Shown: positions 29,223-44,023, numbered from the stretch's first letter. The stretch: DNA of 64,000 nucleotides from Pirellulimonas nuda (GCF_007750855.1 NZ_CP036291.1:1426001-1490000), one strand, 5' to 3'. Made by a program: numbers and translations. The notes: generated by a model from the sequence alone, not told the origin.

Positions 29223-29302
29223 AATGACCAATGCCCAAGCCTCAATGACCAAGCGACGTTCGCCTGCACGTATCGGTCATTGAGGCTTGGGCATTGGTCA
29301 TT
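29223..29302. repeat. Perfect 28-bp inverted repeat (hairpin with 24-base loop)
   Basis: Bases 29223-29250 and 29275-29302 are exact inverted copies (AATGACCAATGCCCAAG...). The stem is the longest perfect one in the window. It lies between the divergent acyltransferase and recombinase genes, 104 bases upstream of the acyltransferase start. No reading frame or transposase is linked to it. Confidence 0.9.
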
Positions 29303-29333
29303 TTGTTCTGCTCCGTTTCGTTTTACTCCGTCC

Positions 29334-29367
29334 GTCTCCGTGTTCTCCGTGCCTCGGTGGTTCAACC
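29334..29367. repeat. Dispersed GTCTCCGTGTTCTC element, copy 1
   Basis: GTCTCCGTGTTCTCCGTGCC followed by CGGTGGTTCAACC is closely similar to 48039-48071 before the cytochrome b gene. Both copies end within about 45 bases of a start codon. The function is unknown. Confidence 0.55.
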
Positions 29368-29380
29368 CTGAGGAACCCGT

Positions 29381-30313
29381 GTGGCTAAGAAACTCATCAA
29401 ACCGCAGCGTGCGGCCGCGGCCGAGGACTCGGCGCGGTTGTGTGAGTCGTTTGTGCGCTACCTGCGGACCGAGTGCCACTTCTCAGAAAACACCGTGACG
29501 GCGTACGCCCGCGACCTGCGGCGATTTACGGCCTGGCTGGCGGGGAGGCGGATCGCCGGGCTGACGATCCGAGACCTGGCGGCCTACCCCGGCTGGCTGC
29601 GGGAGCAGCAGCTCGCCGACGCCAGCATCGCCCGTCACGTGGTTTCGCTGAAGGTGTTCTTCAAGTACCTGCAGCTCGAAGGGGTGCTGAACGACAACCA
29701 GGCCTCGCTGCTGGGGTCGCAGAAGCTGTGGCAGCGTATCCCGACGGTGCTCTCGCCGTCGCAGGTCGACCTGCTGCTCACGGCGCCGCTGGCCGGTGAA
29801 CCGCTGTGGCGGCGCGACCGGGCCCTACTCGAGTCGCTGTACGCCAGCGGGGCGCGGGTCTCGGAGCTCTCCGGCCTCAAGCTCCCCGACCTGCACCTGG
29901 ACGAGCGGTTCTGTACCTGCCACGGCAAGGGAGACAAGCAGCGTGTGACGCCCCTTGGCCGGCGGGCGTGCGATGCGCTGGCGGCGTACCTAGAAAAAGA
30001 ACGCCCCAAGCTGGCCGCGCGCAGGGAGGCACAGAAGCCCAACGTGTTCCTGTCGTCACGCGGCGGCGTGCTGGGCCGGGCGCGGATCTGGGAACTGGTG
30101 AAGAAGTACGCCGCGATGGCGGGTGTTTCGGCCAAGCTGAGCCCCCACTCGCTGCGGCACAGCTTTGCGACCCACCTGCTGGCCGGGGGCGCCGACTTGC
30201 GGCAGGTGCAGGAGATGCTCGGCCACGCCAGCATCGCGACCACGCAGATCTACACGCACGTCGACCACTCGCGGCTGAAGCAGGTGCACAAGCAGTTTCA
30301 CCCGCGGGCGTGA
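29381..30313 (+). CDS. Tyrosine recombinase, XerC/XerD type
   Basis: The protein has 310 residues with an N-terminal core-binding domain (about 18-105) and a catalytic domain with R159 (ASGARVSEL), Lys in CHGKGDKQR (about 183), HSLRHSFATHLL (H256, R259), H282 (GHASIATTQ) and nucleophile Y291. All residues of the tyrosine recombinase set are present. XerC/D resolve chromosome dimers at dif; whether this is XerC or XerD cannot be told from the sequence, and no dif-like site was recognised nearby. The GTG start at 29381 has GAGGAA about 6 bases upstream. Confidence 0.93.
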   Translation: MAKKLIKPQRAAAAEDSARLCESFVRYLRTECHFSENTVTAYARDLRRFTAWLAGRRIAGLTIRDLAAYPGWLREQQLADASIARHVVSLKVFFKYLQLEGVLNDNQASLLGSQKLWQRIPTVLSPSQVDLLLTAPLAGEPLWRRDRALLESLYASGARVSELSGLKLPDLHLDERFCTCHGKGDKQRVTPLGRRACDALAAYLEKERPKLAARREAQKPNVFLSSRGGVLGRARIWELVKKYAAMAGVSAKLSPHSLRHSFATHLLAGGADLRQVQEMLGHASIATTQIYTHVDHSRLKQVHKQFHPRA

Positions 30314-30374
30314 GCCGTACGCAGGCGATCCCAGCGCGGGAGAAAAGTTGCTCTACTGCCGCGGCGCGTCCAGC

Positions 30375-30403
30375 CGCGCCGGGGGCGGGGACGCCCCGGC
30401 TCG
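30375..30403. repeat. GC-rich dispersed repeat, copy 2
   Basis: This is identical over 29 bases to 16137-16165. Here it lies between the recombinase stop and the sulfatase start, and is preceded by a related GCGGCGCGTCCAGCCGCGCC hairpin-like stretch. Confidence 0.7.
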
Positions 30404-30476
30404 CGCGCGGGACAGCGGCGCTCTTGGTATCATCGGGGCGGCCTGGCTCGCTTGCCCCGAAACTGATCCTACGCTC

Positions 30477-31901
30477 ATGTTTATCCGCTCGCTCCTGCTC
30501 TTGGCCCTCTGCCAGTCTGCGTCTAATGCCGCCGGCTCGCTCCCGAACATCGTGCTGGTGTTTGTCGACGACATGGGGTGGGGGGATCTCTCTTGTTTCG
30601 GCAACGAGGAAGCCCAGACGCCGAACATCGATCGGCTTGCGGCGGAGGGGATCCGGTTCGAGCAGTTTTATGTGAACTCGCCGATCTGTTCCCCGTCGCG
30701 CACGGCGATCTCAACGGGTCAGTACCCGCAGCGTTGGCGGATAACGTCGTTCTTGGCCAACCGTCAGGAGAACGAGCGGCGCGGCATGGCCCATTGGCTC
30801 GACCCGGCGGCGCCGATGCTGGCCCGTGCGCTGCACGACGCCGGCTACGCGACCGGACACTTCGGCAAGTGGCACATGGGGGGCCAGCGCGACGTCGGCG
30901 AGGCGCCGCTAGTCACCGAGTACGGCTTCGATGCGTCGCTAACCAACTTCGAGGGGCTCGGCCCCCGCGTGCTGCCGCTGTGCAACGCCTACGACGGCAG
31001 GCCGCCCCACAAGCACGCGCTGGGATCGGACAAGCTGGGCCGCGGGCCGGTCACTTGGGAAGACCGTTCGTTGGTGACCGCGGCGTTTGCCGACGCCGCC
31101 CTGCAGTTCATCAAGAAGTCAGAGGCGGACGACACGCCGTTCTACGTAAATATTTGGCCGGACGACGTTCACAGCCCGTTCTTTCCGCCCGAAGCCCGGC
31201 GCGGCGACGCGCAGAAGCGATCGCTCTACCTGGGTGTGCTGCGGACGATGGACGAGCAACTCGCCCCCGTTTTCGATCACATCCGCGACAGCCCCAAACT
31301 GCGTGACAACACTCTGGTGCTGGTCTGCTCCGACAATGGACCGGAGCCGGGCGCCGGCACTGCGGGGCCGTTCCGCGGGACGAAGGGGATGCTGTACGAG
31401 GGGGGGATCCGCTCGCCGCTGGTGGTCTGGGGGCCGGGGTTGATCGACGCCTCGCACACGGGCCAAGTGAACCAAACGTCGGTACTGGCTGCTATCGACT
31501 TGTGTCCGAGCCTGTTAGAGATCGCAGGGGTCTGGCCCGTCGCGGGGCTACGCACGGATGGCGAGCAGCTGTCGGGCGTGTTGCTTGGCCGTGCGACCGG
31601 CTCTCGGTCCCATCCCCTCTACTTCCGGCGTCCGCCAGACCGGGACTCTTTTAGCGGTGTCAGCAATCTACCCGACCTCGCCGTGCGCGACGGAAAGTGG
31701 AAGCTGCTGTGTGAGTACGATGGCAGCAACCCGGAGCTGTACAACCTCGATGTCGATCCAGGGGAAACAACGGACTTGAGCGCCACGCAGCGGCGGGTCC
31801 AGCGAAAAATGATTGGGATTGTGCGTCAGTGGCACGAGTCGCTCCCCCCCGACAACGGCCCAGACCTCACAGCGAACCAACCCAAGCGGGATCGGAAATA
31901 G
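30477..31901 (+). CDS. Secreted sulfatase (formylglycine-dependent)
   Basis: The protein has 474 residues. The signal peptide MFIRSLLLLALCQSASNAAG is followed by PNIVLVFVDDMGWGDL (metal-binding Asp pair) and the active site PICSPSRTAISTGQ, with the canonical C-x-P-x-R that is converted to formylglycine. YATGHFGKWHMGG supplies the Lys/His pair and VLVCSDNGPEPGA the second Asp/Asn pair. It hydrolyses sulfate esters, probably of algal polysaccharide, outside the cytoplasm. The start is the ATG at 30477, just before the signal peptide; the frame is open to 30348. Confidence 0.92.
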   Translation: MFIRSLLLLALCQSASNAAGSLPNIVLVFVDDMGWGDLSCFGNEEAQTPNIDRLAAEGIRFEQFYVNSPICSPSRTAISTGQYPQRWRITSFLANRQENERRGMAHWLDPAAPMLARALHDAGYATGHFGKWHMGGQRDVGEAPLVTEYGFDASLTNFEGLGPRVLPLCNAYDGRPPHKHALGSDKLGRGPVTWEDRSLVTAAFADAALQFIKKSEADDTPFYVNIWPDDVHSPFFPPEARRGDAQKRSLYLGVLRTMDEQLAPVFDHIRDSPKLRDNTLVLVCSDNGPEPGAGTAGPFRGTKGMLYEGGIRSPLVVWGPGLIDASHTGQVNQTSVLAAIDLCPSLLEIAGVWPVAGLRTDGEQLSGVLLGRATGSRSHPLYFRRPPDRDSFSGVSNLPDLAVRDGKWKLLCEYDGSNPELYNLDVDPGETTDLSATQRRVQRKMIGIVRQWHESLPPDNGPDLTANQPKRDRK

Positions 31902-31955
31902 CCGACGTGCTACGCACGTCGGAGTGCGGCGCGTCAAACAAGATCGCCCCGAAGG

Positions 31956-33503
31956 CTACACGCGCACGGGCCACCCAAGCGCCCTGCACAACCTGAGCTG
32001 CGCCTCGTTGTAGTCCAGCACCGCCTGCAGGTACGCCTGGCGGGCGCGGTCGAGCGCCTCGGCCGACTGCAGCGCCTCGATCGGCAGCCCCTGCCCGTCT
32101 CGGATACGCGCCAGGTTGCGGTCGTACGAGTCGGCCGCGGTCCCGATGGCGGCGCGGGCCGCCTCGATCCGGCCGGCGCGGGCGGTGACCTGGCCCTGGG
32201 CTTCGAGCACCTCGCGCGCCACCTCGTCCATCCGCCGCACGCGTTCGAACTTGGTCTGCTGCACCACCGCCTCGCGTTCGCGACGGATGGCCTGCTCGCC
32301 GAACCCAAGGTTCCGCACCTGCCACACGGCCAGGGCGTTAAACTCTGCGCGGTCGTTGAAGTCGCTCTGCTCCCATTGCAGGCCGCCGCCGAAGCCGCCG
32401 TACGTCATCCCCAGCAGCACGCTGGGGACCAGCGGGGCGTGCCGCTCGCGCTGCAGGCGTTCGCACGCCTCGGCCACGAGGCACTGGGCCTCTTTCAGCT
32501 CGGGACGGTTCGAGAGGCCGGTGACGACCAGGTCGGACGGCGTGCTGCCGATCGCCACCAGCTCGATCGGCGTCGCCATCGGTTCGGCGCAGGCCAGCAG
32601 CGTGCCGGGCGGCGCGCTGATGGCCTCGGCGAGCCGGGAGGACGCCGTGACCACCTGCTCTTCGCCAAGCCGCAGCGACGCGTCGGTGAGCCGACGTTCG
32701 GTGGCCAGGCGATCCGCGTCCGCCTGCAGCCCCTGGCCCGCCCGTGCGAAGTTCTCGGTGAGACCGGCGAGCGTGCCAATCCGATTGCTGTGGTCTTCGA
32801 GCAGCGCGAGCCGCTGCTGCGCCGCCAGCAACTGCTGGTGCGCCAGCCCCGCCGCTAAGAGCTGGTCGTTCTGCGCCGCCCGCGAGGCGTGGCCGCGGGC
32901 CCAGGCGCGTCGTTCGACGATCTTCGGCTGGTAGATGGCGTCGGCAAGGTGGAACTCGGCGACCAGGCCGGGGCGGATTGTCTGGCCGGCGCCCACGGCC
33001 CCGGCGCCGAGGCCTGCTTGGAGGCTCGACCGGTTCACGTCGAGGATGGTGCCGTCGCTGGCCTGCACGTTCCCGTCCAGCCGGCTGTAGCTGGCGCCGG
33101 CCTGCAGTGTGGGAAGCCACAGCACCCGCGCCTGGGAGAGTTGTGCGTAGGCCTGCTGAGTACGCCAACGGGCCAGCCCGACCACGGGGTGCTGGCCGTC
33201 GATGGCGGCAAGCGCCGTGGCTAGGTCGATGGCCTGGGTGGCGTCCGTGCAGGGGGGGAGCACGCGGGGGGTCTCAACGCCAGCCGCGGATGAGTCCAGG
33301 GAAGCGGGCTGGATGATCTGTTCACTGCCTCGCTCCGCCGTGTCGGCCTCGCTCTGGGCGGACACAAGGCTGAACGTGGGCGCGGCCGCCGCAACGACTA
33401 TCGGCGCCGCTGTCGGGGGCGCCACTTTCGCGTACCGATCGCCCGCGCAGCCCAGGGCCGCCAGTGCACAGACGCAGCAAGCCAGTGTCCAGCGGAGCGG
33501 CAT
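31956..33503 (-). CDS. TolC-family outer-membrane efflux lipoprotein
   Basis: The protein has 515 residues. The N-terminus WTLACCVCALAALGCAGD has a lipobox (ALGC), and the rest is the paired coiled-coil repeat structure of TolC-like proteins (long helices of ARAGQGLQADADRLATERRLTDASLRLGEEQV type, twice). It is divergent from the MFP-RND genes and with them makes a tripartite efflux system spanning both membranes. The region between this gene and the MFP gene is about 310 bases; a frame on the plus strand there (33669-33815) is not credible. Confidence 0.85.
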   Translation of the reverse strand: MPLRWTLACCVCALAALGCAGDRYAKVAPPTAAPIVVAAAAPTFSLVSAQSEADTAERGSEQIIQPASLDSSAAGVETPRVLPPCTDATQAIDLATALAAIDGQHPVVGLARWRTQQAYAQLSQARVLWLPTLQAGASYSRLDGNVQASDGTILDVNRSSLQAGLGAGAVGAGQTIRPGLVAEFHLADAIYQPKIVERRAWARGHASRAAQNDQLLAAGLAHQQLLAAQQRLALLEDHSNRIGTLAGLTENFARAGQGLQADADRLATERRLTDASLRLGEEQVVTASSRLAEAISAPPGTLLACAEPMATPIELVAIGSTPSDLVVTGLSNRPELKEAQCLVAEACERLQRERHAPLVPSVLLGMTYGGFGGGLQWEQSDFNDRAEFNALAVWQVRNLGFGEQAIRREREAVVQQTKFERVRRMDEVAREVLEAQGQVTARAGRIEAARAAIGTAADSYDRNLARIRDGQGLPIEALQSAEALDRARQAYLQAVLDYNEAQLRLCRALGWPVRV

Positions 33504-33815
33504 CAGGGGTCCTCGAAGCGCGTAGCGATTGGGTTGTGCGAGTCGTTATGGAGAAGATCGGAGCGCCGCATGCGCCACTGAAGCGGCGTGTAACGCTGGC
33601 GCCGGTAAGTTTGGCTGCCGGGTTCTCCTTGGCTCGGTCCTGCCGGTTGTACGGGGCGTGGGCCGCCGGTGGGGCGCGGATGGGCGGTCTTCCCGGCCCG
33701 CAAAATCGGCAAATTCTGGCGGCCGCCAGCCGCCGCAAGTAGACTCAGGGTTTGGCCTGGCGGGCCCGTTTTGCCCGCCATTCTCCCCGCGTCCGTGCTC
33801 CGAGCTCCTTCCCCC

Positions 33816-35141
33816 ATGCCGATGTCTCCCCTGGTTGCCGGCGCCGCGACGGCGCTCCTTGCGACGCTCGTCAGCGGCTGTTCCACCCCGCCGGCCGCGG
33901 CGGCTGAAGAGAAGAAGCCCGAGCCGGTCGCCGTGAAGGCGGTCGCAGCCGAGGCGGCCACGCTGCGACGCACCACGACGCAGCCGGCGACCGTGCACGC
34001 CTACTACACGGCCGACATCTACGCCAAGGTCAGCGGCTACGTCCGCGAGGTCCCCGTCGATATCGGCGACCACGTGAAGCAGGGGGACGTGCTCGCGGTG
34101 ATCGACGTGCCCGAGATCAAGAAGCAGCTCTTGGTAGCGGACGCCCGCGTGGCCCGCTCCGAAGCGCAGGTCAAGCGCGCCGAATCCGGCAAGCGGCTTG
34201 CCGAAGCGAACCTGGCGAGCGCCCGGGCCGGAGTCGTTGGGGCAGAATCGCGGATCGCCTCGGCCGACGCGTTGCTGCAGGCGGGCCAGGCCGAGTTCAC
34301 GCGCACCCAGTCGCTTGTCGAGCAGCGCTCGGTGCAGCAGCGGCTGCTCGACGAGGCGCGCCAGCGCCTCGACAGCGGCAAGGCCGATGTCGAGTCCGCA
34401 AAGGCGCTGGTCACGATGGCCCAGTCGCAGGTGGCGGTCGCCGAGGCCTCGGTCGCCGCGGCTCAGAGCGAGATCGAGGCCGCCAAGGCGGACACCCAGG
34501 TCGCCGAGGCCCAACGCGGCGAGCTGCAGGTGATGCTCGAGTTCGCCGAGCTGCAGGCGCCCTTCGATGGCGTCGTCACCCACCGCGGCGTCGCCCCGGG
34601 CGACCTGGTGCGTGCCGTGACCGAGGCGCGCGGCGTGGGGAGCCCCCACTTTATCGTTACGCAGCTCGACAAGGTCCGCGTCCGCACGATGGTCCCCGAG
34701 GCCGAGGCGTCGTTGGTGGATGTGGGAGACGCCGTGAGCATCGCGTTGAGCTCGGCCCGCCTCCCGGCGGTCGAAGGGAAGGTCACCCGCACCAGCGGCA
34801 GCCTCGACCCCAGCACACGCACGCTGACGGTGGAGGTCGAGCTCCCCAACCCCGACGGCAAGCTGCTGCCCGGCATGTACGGCGAGGCGACCATCGTGCT
34901 GTTCGAGAAGCCCGACGCCGTGAGCCTACCCGCCTCGGCCATCCGGTTCCGCACCACGGGGGAGAGCTATGTCTACGCCCTCGACAACGCGTCTGAGGTC
35001 AGTATCCAGGACGTCACGTTGGGGTACGACTCGGGAACCACCATCGAGATCGCCTCGCCCCTGGCCGCCGGCCAGAAGGTGATCGACGCCCACCTGAAAC
35101 GCTTCCGCGACGGCGACGTCGTTCGGGTCTTGGAGAATTAG
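33816..35141 (+). CDS. RND efflux membrane-fusion protein (HlyD/AcrA type), lipoprotein
   Basis: The protein has 441 residues from the ATG at 33816. The N-terminus ends in LVSGCSTPP, a lipobox, so it is probably anchored in the inner membrane. The barrel-sandwich half VSGYVREVPVDIGDHVKQGDVLAVIDVPEIKK is followed by a long coiled coil (about residues 100-245) and the second lipoyl half LQAPFDGVVTHRGVAPGDLV. It links the RND pump to the TolC-like protein. The inverted repeat at 35140-35232 lies directly after it. Confidence 0.9.
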   Translation: MPMSPLVAGAATALLATLVSGCSTPPAAAAEEKKPEPVAVKAVAAEAATLRRTTTQPATVHAYYTADIYAKVSGYVREVPVDIGDHVKQGDVLAVIDVPEIKKQLLVADARVARSEAQVKRAESGKRLAEANLASARAGVVGAESRIASADALLQAGQAEFTRTQSLVEQRSVQQRLLDEARQRLDSGKADVESAKALVTMAQSQVAVAEASVAAAQSEIEAAKADTQVAEAQRGELQVMLEFAELQAPFDGVVTHRGVAPGDLVRAVTEARGVGSPHFIVTQLDKVRVRTMVPEAEASLVDVGDAVSIALSSARLPAVEGKVTRTSGSLDPSTRTLTVEVELPNPDGKLLPGMYGEATIVLFEKPDAVSLPASAIRFRTTGESYVYALDNASEVSIQDVTLGYDSGTTIEIASPLAAGQKVIDAHLKRFRDGDVVRVLEN

Positions 35142-35232
35142 GACGCGGACCAACGCGGATGACGCGGATCCGCGCCGATGGGTTTGGGTTTTTCCCGCGC
35201 CGATCCGCCCGATCCGCCGTAATCCGCGTCCT
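35140..35232. repeat. Imperfect 35-base inverted repeat between MFP and RND genes
   Basis: Arms 35140-35174 and 35198-35232 match at 27 of 35 bases when one is inverted. The arms are built from GACGCGGAT-like units. It covers the whole spacer except about 47 bases before the RND start, so it can form a hairpin in the mRNA between the two genes. Confidence 0.7.
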
Positions 35233-35279
35233 GTTCGTCACTCACCGAAAGAACGGTTTCCACCAGCAGCCAACCGCGC

Positions 35280-38407
<3,128 letters not shown>

Positions 38408-38411
<4 letters not shown>

Positions 38412-39745
38412 GCCTGGGCGTCACGCCGGCCCGAGCCGGAGGTCATGCACCCGTAGATGCCGATCACGACGAAGCAGATCAGCGGCAGCACAAACGAGGC
38501 GCGGGTGGCCGAGAGGGTCATGCCCCCCAGCGAGAAGGCCGCGCCGTCCATGATCTTCGCTTGCAGCGGGGGCATCACGCAGCCGCCGCCGATGGCGCAG
38601 ATCAACCCCGCCGAGCCCAGCTTGGCGTCGTCGCCCATGCCGCGTAGGGCGATGCCGTAGATGGTGGGGAACATCAGCGACATGCAGGCCGAGACCCCCA
38701 TCAGGCTGTAGAGCCCCGGCATCCCTTCTAAGAAGATCGCCCCCAGGATCAGCAGCCCGCCCCCCGCGGCCAGCGTGGCGAGCAGCGTTCCGGGGTTGAA
38801 GAACTTCAGCAGGTAGGTGCAGACGAAGCGGCTCACCACGAAGACGATCATCGCGATAATGTTGTACGACTGGGCGTCGGCTTTTGGCATGCCGAGCTCG
38901 TTCTCGGCGTACTGGATGATGAAGGTCCAGCACATGATCTGGGCGCCGACGTAGAACGCCTGAGCAACCACCCCCCCCAGGTACCGCGGCGTGCTAAACA
39001 GCCTGCCGAGCGAAGCAGAAAGGCTGGAGTCGCGGGTGTCGGTCGACTCGCCGCTCGGGAGCCGCGTCAGGGCGAACAGCACCAGCGCCACGAGCACCAC
39101 GATCCCGAGCGTCACGTACGGCCCCACGATCACGGCCAGGTCGCTCTGCTGGATGGTCTGCAGGGCGGCCGGGTCGGACTCCGACAAGGCGCGACGGGTT
39201 GCTTCGTCGGCCGGGTCGAGCTTCGCGAGGATGAAGTCGCGGGCGATGAACATGCCCAGCAGCGATCCCATCGGGTTGAAAGCCTGGGCGAAGTTGAGCC
39301 GGCGCGGCGCGTTCGACTCGGGGCCCATCGCCAGGATGTAGGGGTTGGCCGTCGTCTCCAAGAACGCCAGGCCGCACGTCATGATGAAGTAGGCAGACAG
39401 GAACGCGGCGAACGCCATCGACGCTCCGGCGGGGACGAACAGCAGGCACCCCAGGGCGTAGAGGGCCAGCCCCATCAGCACGCCGGCCTTGTACCCGAAC
39501 CGGCGGATGAACAGCGCCGCCGGGATCGCCATGAAGCAGTAGCCGCCGTAGAACGCGCTTTGCACCAGCGAGCTCTCAAAGTGGCTCAGCAGCAGCACGT
39601 TCTTGAACGCCGCGACCATGGGGTTGGTGATGTCGTTCGCAAACCCCCACAACGCGAAGAGCGACGTCACCAGCATGAAGGGGATCAGGTACTTGCCGGA
39701 AACAACCGGCACGGGATGCGACGCGGGCTTGCTGGGTTCGGACAT
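38408..39745 (-). CDS. fucP: L-fucose:H+ symporter-like permease
   Basis: The protein has 445 residues and 12 membrane helices, of the FucP/FGHS branch of the major facilitator superfamily. The marks are the N-terminal LVTSLFALWGFANDITNPMVAAFKNVLLL, AYFIMTCGLAFLETTANPYILAMGPE and RRLNFAQAFNPMGSLLG. It brings fucose or a similar deoxysugar in with protons. It lies with an OYE-family gene and a GH29 fucosidase, which supports a fucose role. The stop overlaps the RND stop by 4 bases. Confidence 0.88.
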
Positions 39746-39802
39746 GGGCGAAGCGGCAGAGTGGGGGAGAGGAGTGGCGTCCGGACCCGGGGGCCGGCGT
39801 GG

Positions 39803-41245
39803 CTATTGTGCAGGATCGGCGGCGCCCTTGCCCAGGGCGCGCGCCAGCAGCTCGCGTTCGGGGCGGTCGCGGTAGAACTGGTCGAGCGGGAAGCACCCCG
39901 AAATCATCCCGTTGCGCGGCGCGGACGTGCACTCGCTAAAGGTGCGGCAGATGAGCTTGCGGACCAGCTTCCGACCGGCCAGCACGTCGGCCGGCAGCTC
40001 TGGGTAGGAGAGCACCATCCGCCCCAGGCCGATGGAGTCGACCCAGCCCTCGCGCACGACGTGCTGGGCGACGTTGGGCAGCCATTCCTGCAGATAGGTG
40101 TAGCCAGAGCCAACCAGGAGGAGCCCCGGGTGGTCTCGCTTGAGCCGCCGCGTGGCGTCGATCTGCCGGGCCACGCCCACCAGCGGGTCTTCCGGGGGGA
40201 GGTAGCCGTCCGATGGCGGGAAAGACGCGGGGCGTTGGATGTGGGGGTTGTAGTAGGGGCTCCCCACGGTGGTGCAGACCATCCGGACCCCGTGCTCTTG
40301 CAGCAGCGTGAGGTAGCGGCTCGGCTCTTCGAGGTCGAAGCCCACGCCGGTGCCATCGCCCCCGAAGGCGTAGCGGTACTCTACCGATTGCTCCGCGGCC
40401 CCGACCCCTTCTTCGCCCGGCCGGTAGGGTGAGAAGTCGAACACGCTCAGCCGCACGCCGATCTCTAGCCCCGGCGCCTCGGCGCGGATGCCGGCCGCGA
40501 TGTCGCGGAAGAAGCGGGTGCGGTTCTCGAAGCTGCCGCCGTACCGGCCCGGCCGATCGAAGCCCGAGAGCAGCTCGTGCCCCAGGTAGCCGTGGCACTG
40601 CTTGACGTCGACAAACGCGTATCCGGCGTCTGCCGAGAGCTTGGCGGCGACGACGAAGTCGTCGACCAGCCGGTCGAGCTGGTCGTCGGACAGCACAGGG
40701 CCGTCGTCCACCACCCCAACGCGCGGGTCGAGCAGCGGGTGCCGGTAGGCGACGCGCGGCTCCCACCGCTTCTTCTCGTTGGGACGCGAGAACCGGCCGG
40801 AGTGGGTGAGTTGGAGGCCGACCAGCAGGTCGTCCGTGTCGCCGAACCGTTCTGCGTGTGCGGCGACCAGGTCTTCGCGGAGTGAGGCGATCTCCGACAG
40901 GGTGTCGGCGTTGAGCATGAGCTGGTTGGGGTTCGCGCGGCCGTCGTGCCGCACGGCCACCGCCTCGCCCCCCCAGATCAGCTTGGCGCCGCTCTCGCCG
41001 AACCGCCGCCATCGGCGGCGGGTGAGGTCGGTGGGCCTGCCGTCGGTCTCGCCGTCCCAGCCCTCCATCGGCAAGATACAAAACCGGTTGCCGATCCGCC
41101 GGCCGCCGGCCTCGAGCGGCCGGGCGAGCGGCGCGTCGGGGCCGGTCTCGACCGTGTCGTCTAGCGGAAGCGCAATGCCGAGCGCGTCGGTGTGGGAGCG
41201 GAACGCGCTAGCGGTCTTCAGACCAGCGATCTTGGGGTAGCTCAT
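39803..41245 (-). CDS. NADH:flavin oxidoreductase (OYE family)
   Basis: The protein has 480 residues with the FMN TIM-barrel of the Old Yellow Enzyme family. [11 protein letters not shown] supplies the FMN-binding segment and [19 protein letters not shown] is the family's characteristic block. GVRLSVFDF and the C-terminal [10 protein letters not shown] fit the end of the barrel. No 4Fe-4S or FAD/NADH domain follows, so it is a single-domain enzyme. The reaction is unknown; it may act on a sugar-derived or enoate product in the fucose gene set. The ATG at 41245 is chosen; upstream frame is not conserved. Confidence 0.82.
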   Translation of the reverse strand: MSYPKIAGLKTASAFRSHTDALGIALPLDDTVETGPDAPLARPLEAGGRRIGNRFCILPMEGWDGETDGRPTDLTRRRWRRFGESGAKLIWGGEAVAVRHDGRANPNQLMLNADTLSEIASLREDLVAAHAERFGDTDDLLVGLQLTHSGRFSRPNEKKRWEPRVAYRHPLLDPRVGVVDDGPVLSDDQLDRLVDDFVVAAKLSADAGYAFVDVKQCHGYLGHELLSGFDRPGRYGGSFENRTRFFRDIAAGIRAEAPGLEIGVRLSVFDFSPYRPGEEGVGAAEQSVEYRYAFGGDGTGVGFDLEEPSRYLTLLQEHGVRMVCTTVGSPYYNPHIQRPASFPPSDGYLPPEDPLVGVARQIDATRRLKRDHPGLLLVGSGYTYLQEWLPNVAQHVVREGWVDSIGLGRMVLSYPELPADVLAGRKLVRKLICRTFSECTSAPRNGMISGCFPLDQFYRDRPERELLARALGKGAADPAQ

Positions 41246-41413
41246 CGGTCTGTTTCTCTCGTGACGAAGCCGCGTCGGCGGCCGTAGGGGCCGGGGGTAC
41301 TTAGACAGGAAAACCACGCCGCCGGGCCCGCCGGCGGGCGAGGGGCCTCGGTAGCAGTGCACGCGACCGCGTGCGATGGCCGGCGGCTGCTGGGCAGCCG
41401 GCCCTCGCGCCGA

Positions 41414-42823
<1,410 letters not shown>

Positions 42824-43081
42824 GTGATCTCCCGTGCGATGAGCAACGCCGCCGGCCGAGCGCCCGCGTCGTGGTAGAAGTGGAACAAGCGGAGAGCCAG
42901 CCCCCGTTTTCGGGGTATCCCCGGCTAGGATTCTAAGGAACCCGCACTAGCGACGCCAGTCGCGCCGTGCGGCCCGAACGCGAGCGATCGGGCGCCGATG
43001 CAGAGAAAGCCTGTGGCCAGCGGCGGGGCGGGTGGTACCATAGCCCGCGTCACCCACGGATCTAAGCCCGCGCCACCCGCC

Positions 43082-44023
43082 ATGTTCCCCGTTTTTCAGC
43101 CAGAGTCACCGCAGGCGCAGGCGATTTTCGACCTGTTCGTCACGGTGCTGCAGATCAGCACCGCGATCTTCACGATCGTTGCGGTGCTGATCGTCGTGGC
43201 GGTCTGGCGGGGCAGGCGCCGCAGCGCGCTGCCGAAGCAGGCGTTCGGCGACCACCGCACCGAGATGGTGTGGATCGCGGGCCCGCTGGTGGTGCTGGTC
43301 TGGATCACCGCCATCAGCGCCAACCTGGTGCTGACCATCAACGCCGTGCCCAAGGTGCACCTGGAGCAGGCCGAGGCGGGCGCGGCCGACATCACCGTCA
43401 CCGGCCACCAATGGTGGTGGGAGATCGCCTACAGCGACTCGGGCCTGGTGTCCGCCAACGAGATCTACCTCCCGACGGGCAAGCGGCTCCGCGTGAAGCT
43501 TCAATCGGCCGACGTGATCCACTGCTTCTGGGTGCCGCAGCTCGCCCGCAAGATGGACGCCATCCCGGGACGCGAGAACTACATCTGGCTCGAGGCGAAC
43601 CGGCCCGGCGTGTACCAGGGGCGTTGCGCCGAGTACTGCGGCACGCAACACGCCTGGATGAACTTCAAGGTTTACGCCCTCAGCCCCAGCGACTACGCCC
43701 GGTGGCAGGCCAAGGCGGGCCGCGCGCCCGCCGACCCCGCCGAGGCAGACGCCCTGGCGGGCGAGCGGCTGTTCTTCTCGCTGACCTGCGCCAATTGCCA
43801 CACCGTCCGCGGGACGCGAGCGGACGCCACGATCGGCCCCGACCTGACCGACATCGCTTCGCGGAAAGAGCTGGGGGGAGGGGTGCTGGAGAACTCGCGA
43901 GAGAACCTGACCCGCTGGTTGAAGGACCCGCAAAGCGTCAAGCCCGGCAGCAAGATGCCCAACTTTCAGCTCAACGACGAGCACGTGCGGCAGTTGGTCG
44001 CCTACCTGGAGTCCCTGGATTGA
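43082..44023 (+). CDS. coxB: Cytochrome c oxidase subunit II with C-terminal cytochrome c domain
   Basis: The protein has 313 residues with two N-terminal helices (about 18-42 and 63-87), then the CuA cupredoxin domain with H147, C182, C186, H190 and M193 (GRCAEYCGTQHAWM), and a C-terminal cytochrome c domain with CANCH at 236-240. It receives electrons for a caa3-type oxidase. The start at 43082 (MFPVFQPESPQAQ) is at the first hydrophobic segment; the frame is open to 42998. The stop overlaps the next gene in a TTGA arrangement. The 258-base spacer upstream, divergent with the fucosidase, probably holds the operon promoter, but I cannot point to it. Confidence 0.94.
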   Translation: MFPVFQPESPQAQAIFDLFVTVLQISTAIFTIVAVLIVVAVWRGRRRSALPKQAFGDHRTEMVWIAGPLVVLVWITAISANLVLTINAVPKVHLEQAEAGAADITVTGHQWWWEIAYSDSGLVSANEIYLPTGKRLRVKLQSADVIHCFWVPQLARKMDAIPGRENYIWLEANRPGVYQGRCAEYCGTQHAWMNFKVYALSPSDYARWQAKAGRAPADPAEADALAGERLFFSLTCANCHTVRGTRADATIGPDLTDIASRKELGGGVLENSRENLTRWLKDPQSVKPGSKMPNFQLNDEHVRQLVAYLESLD

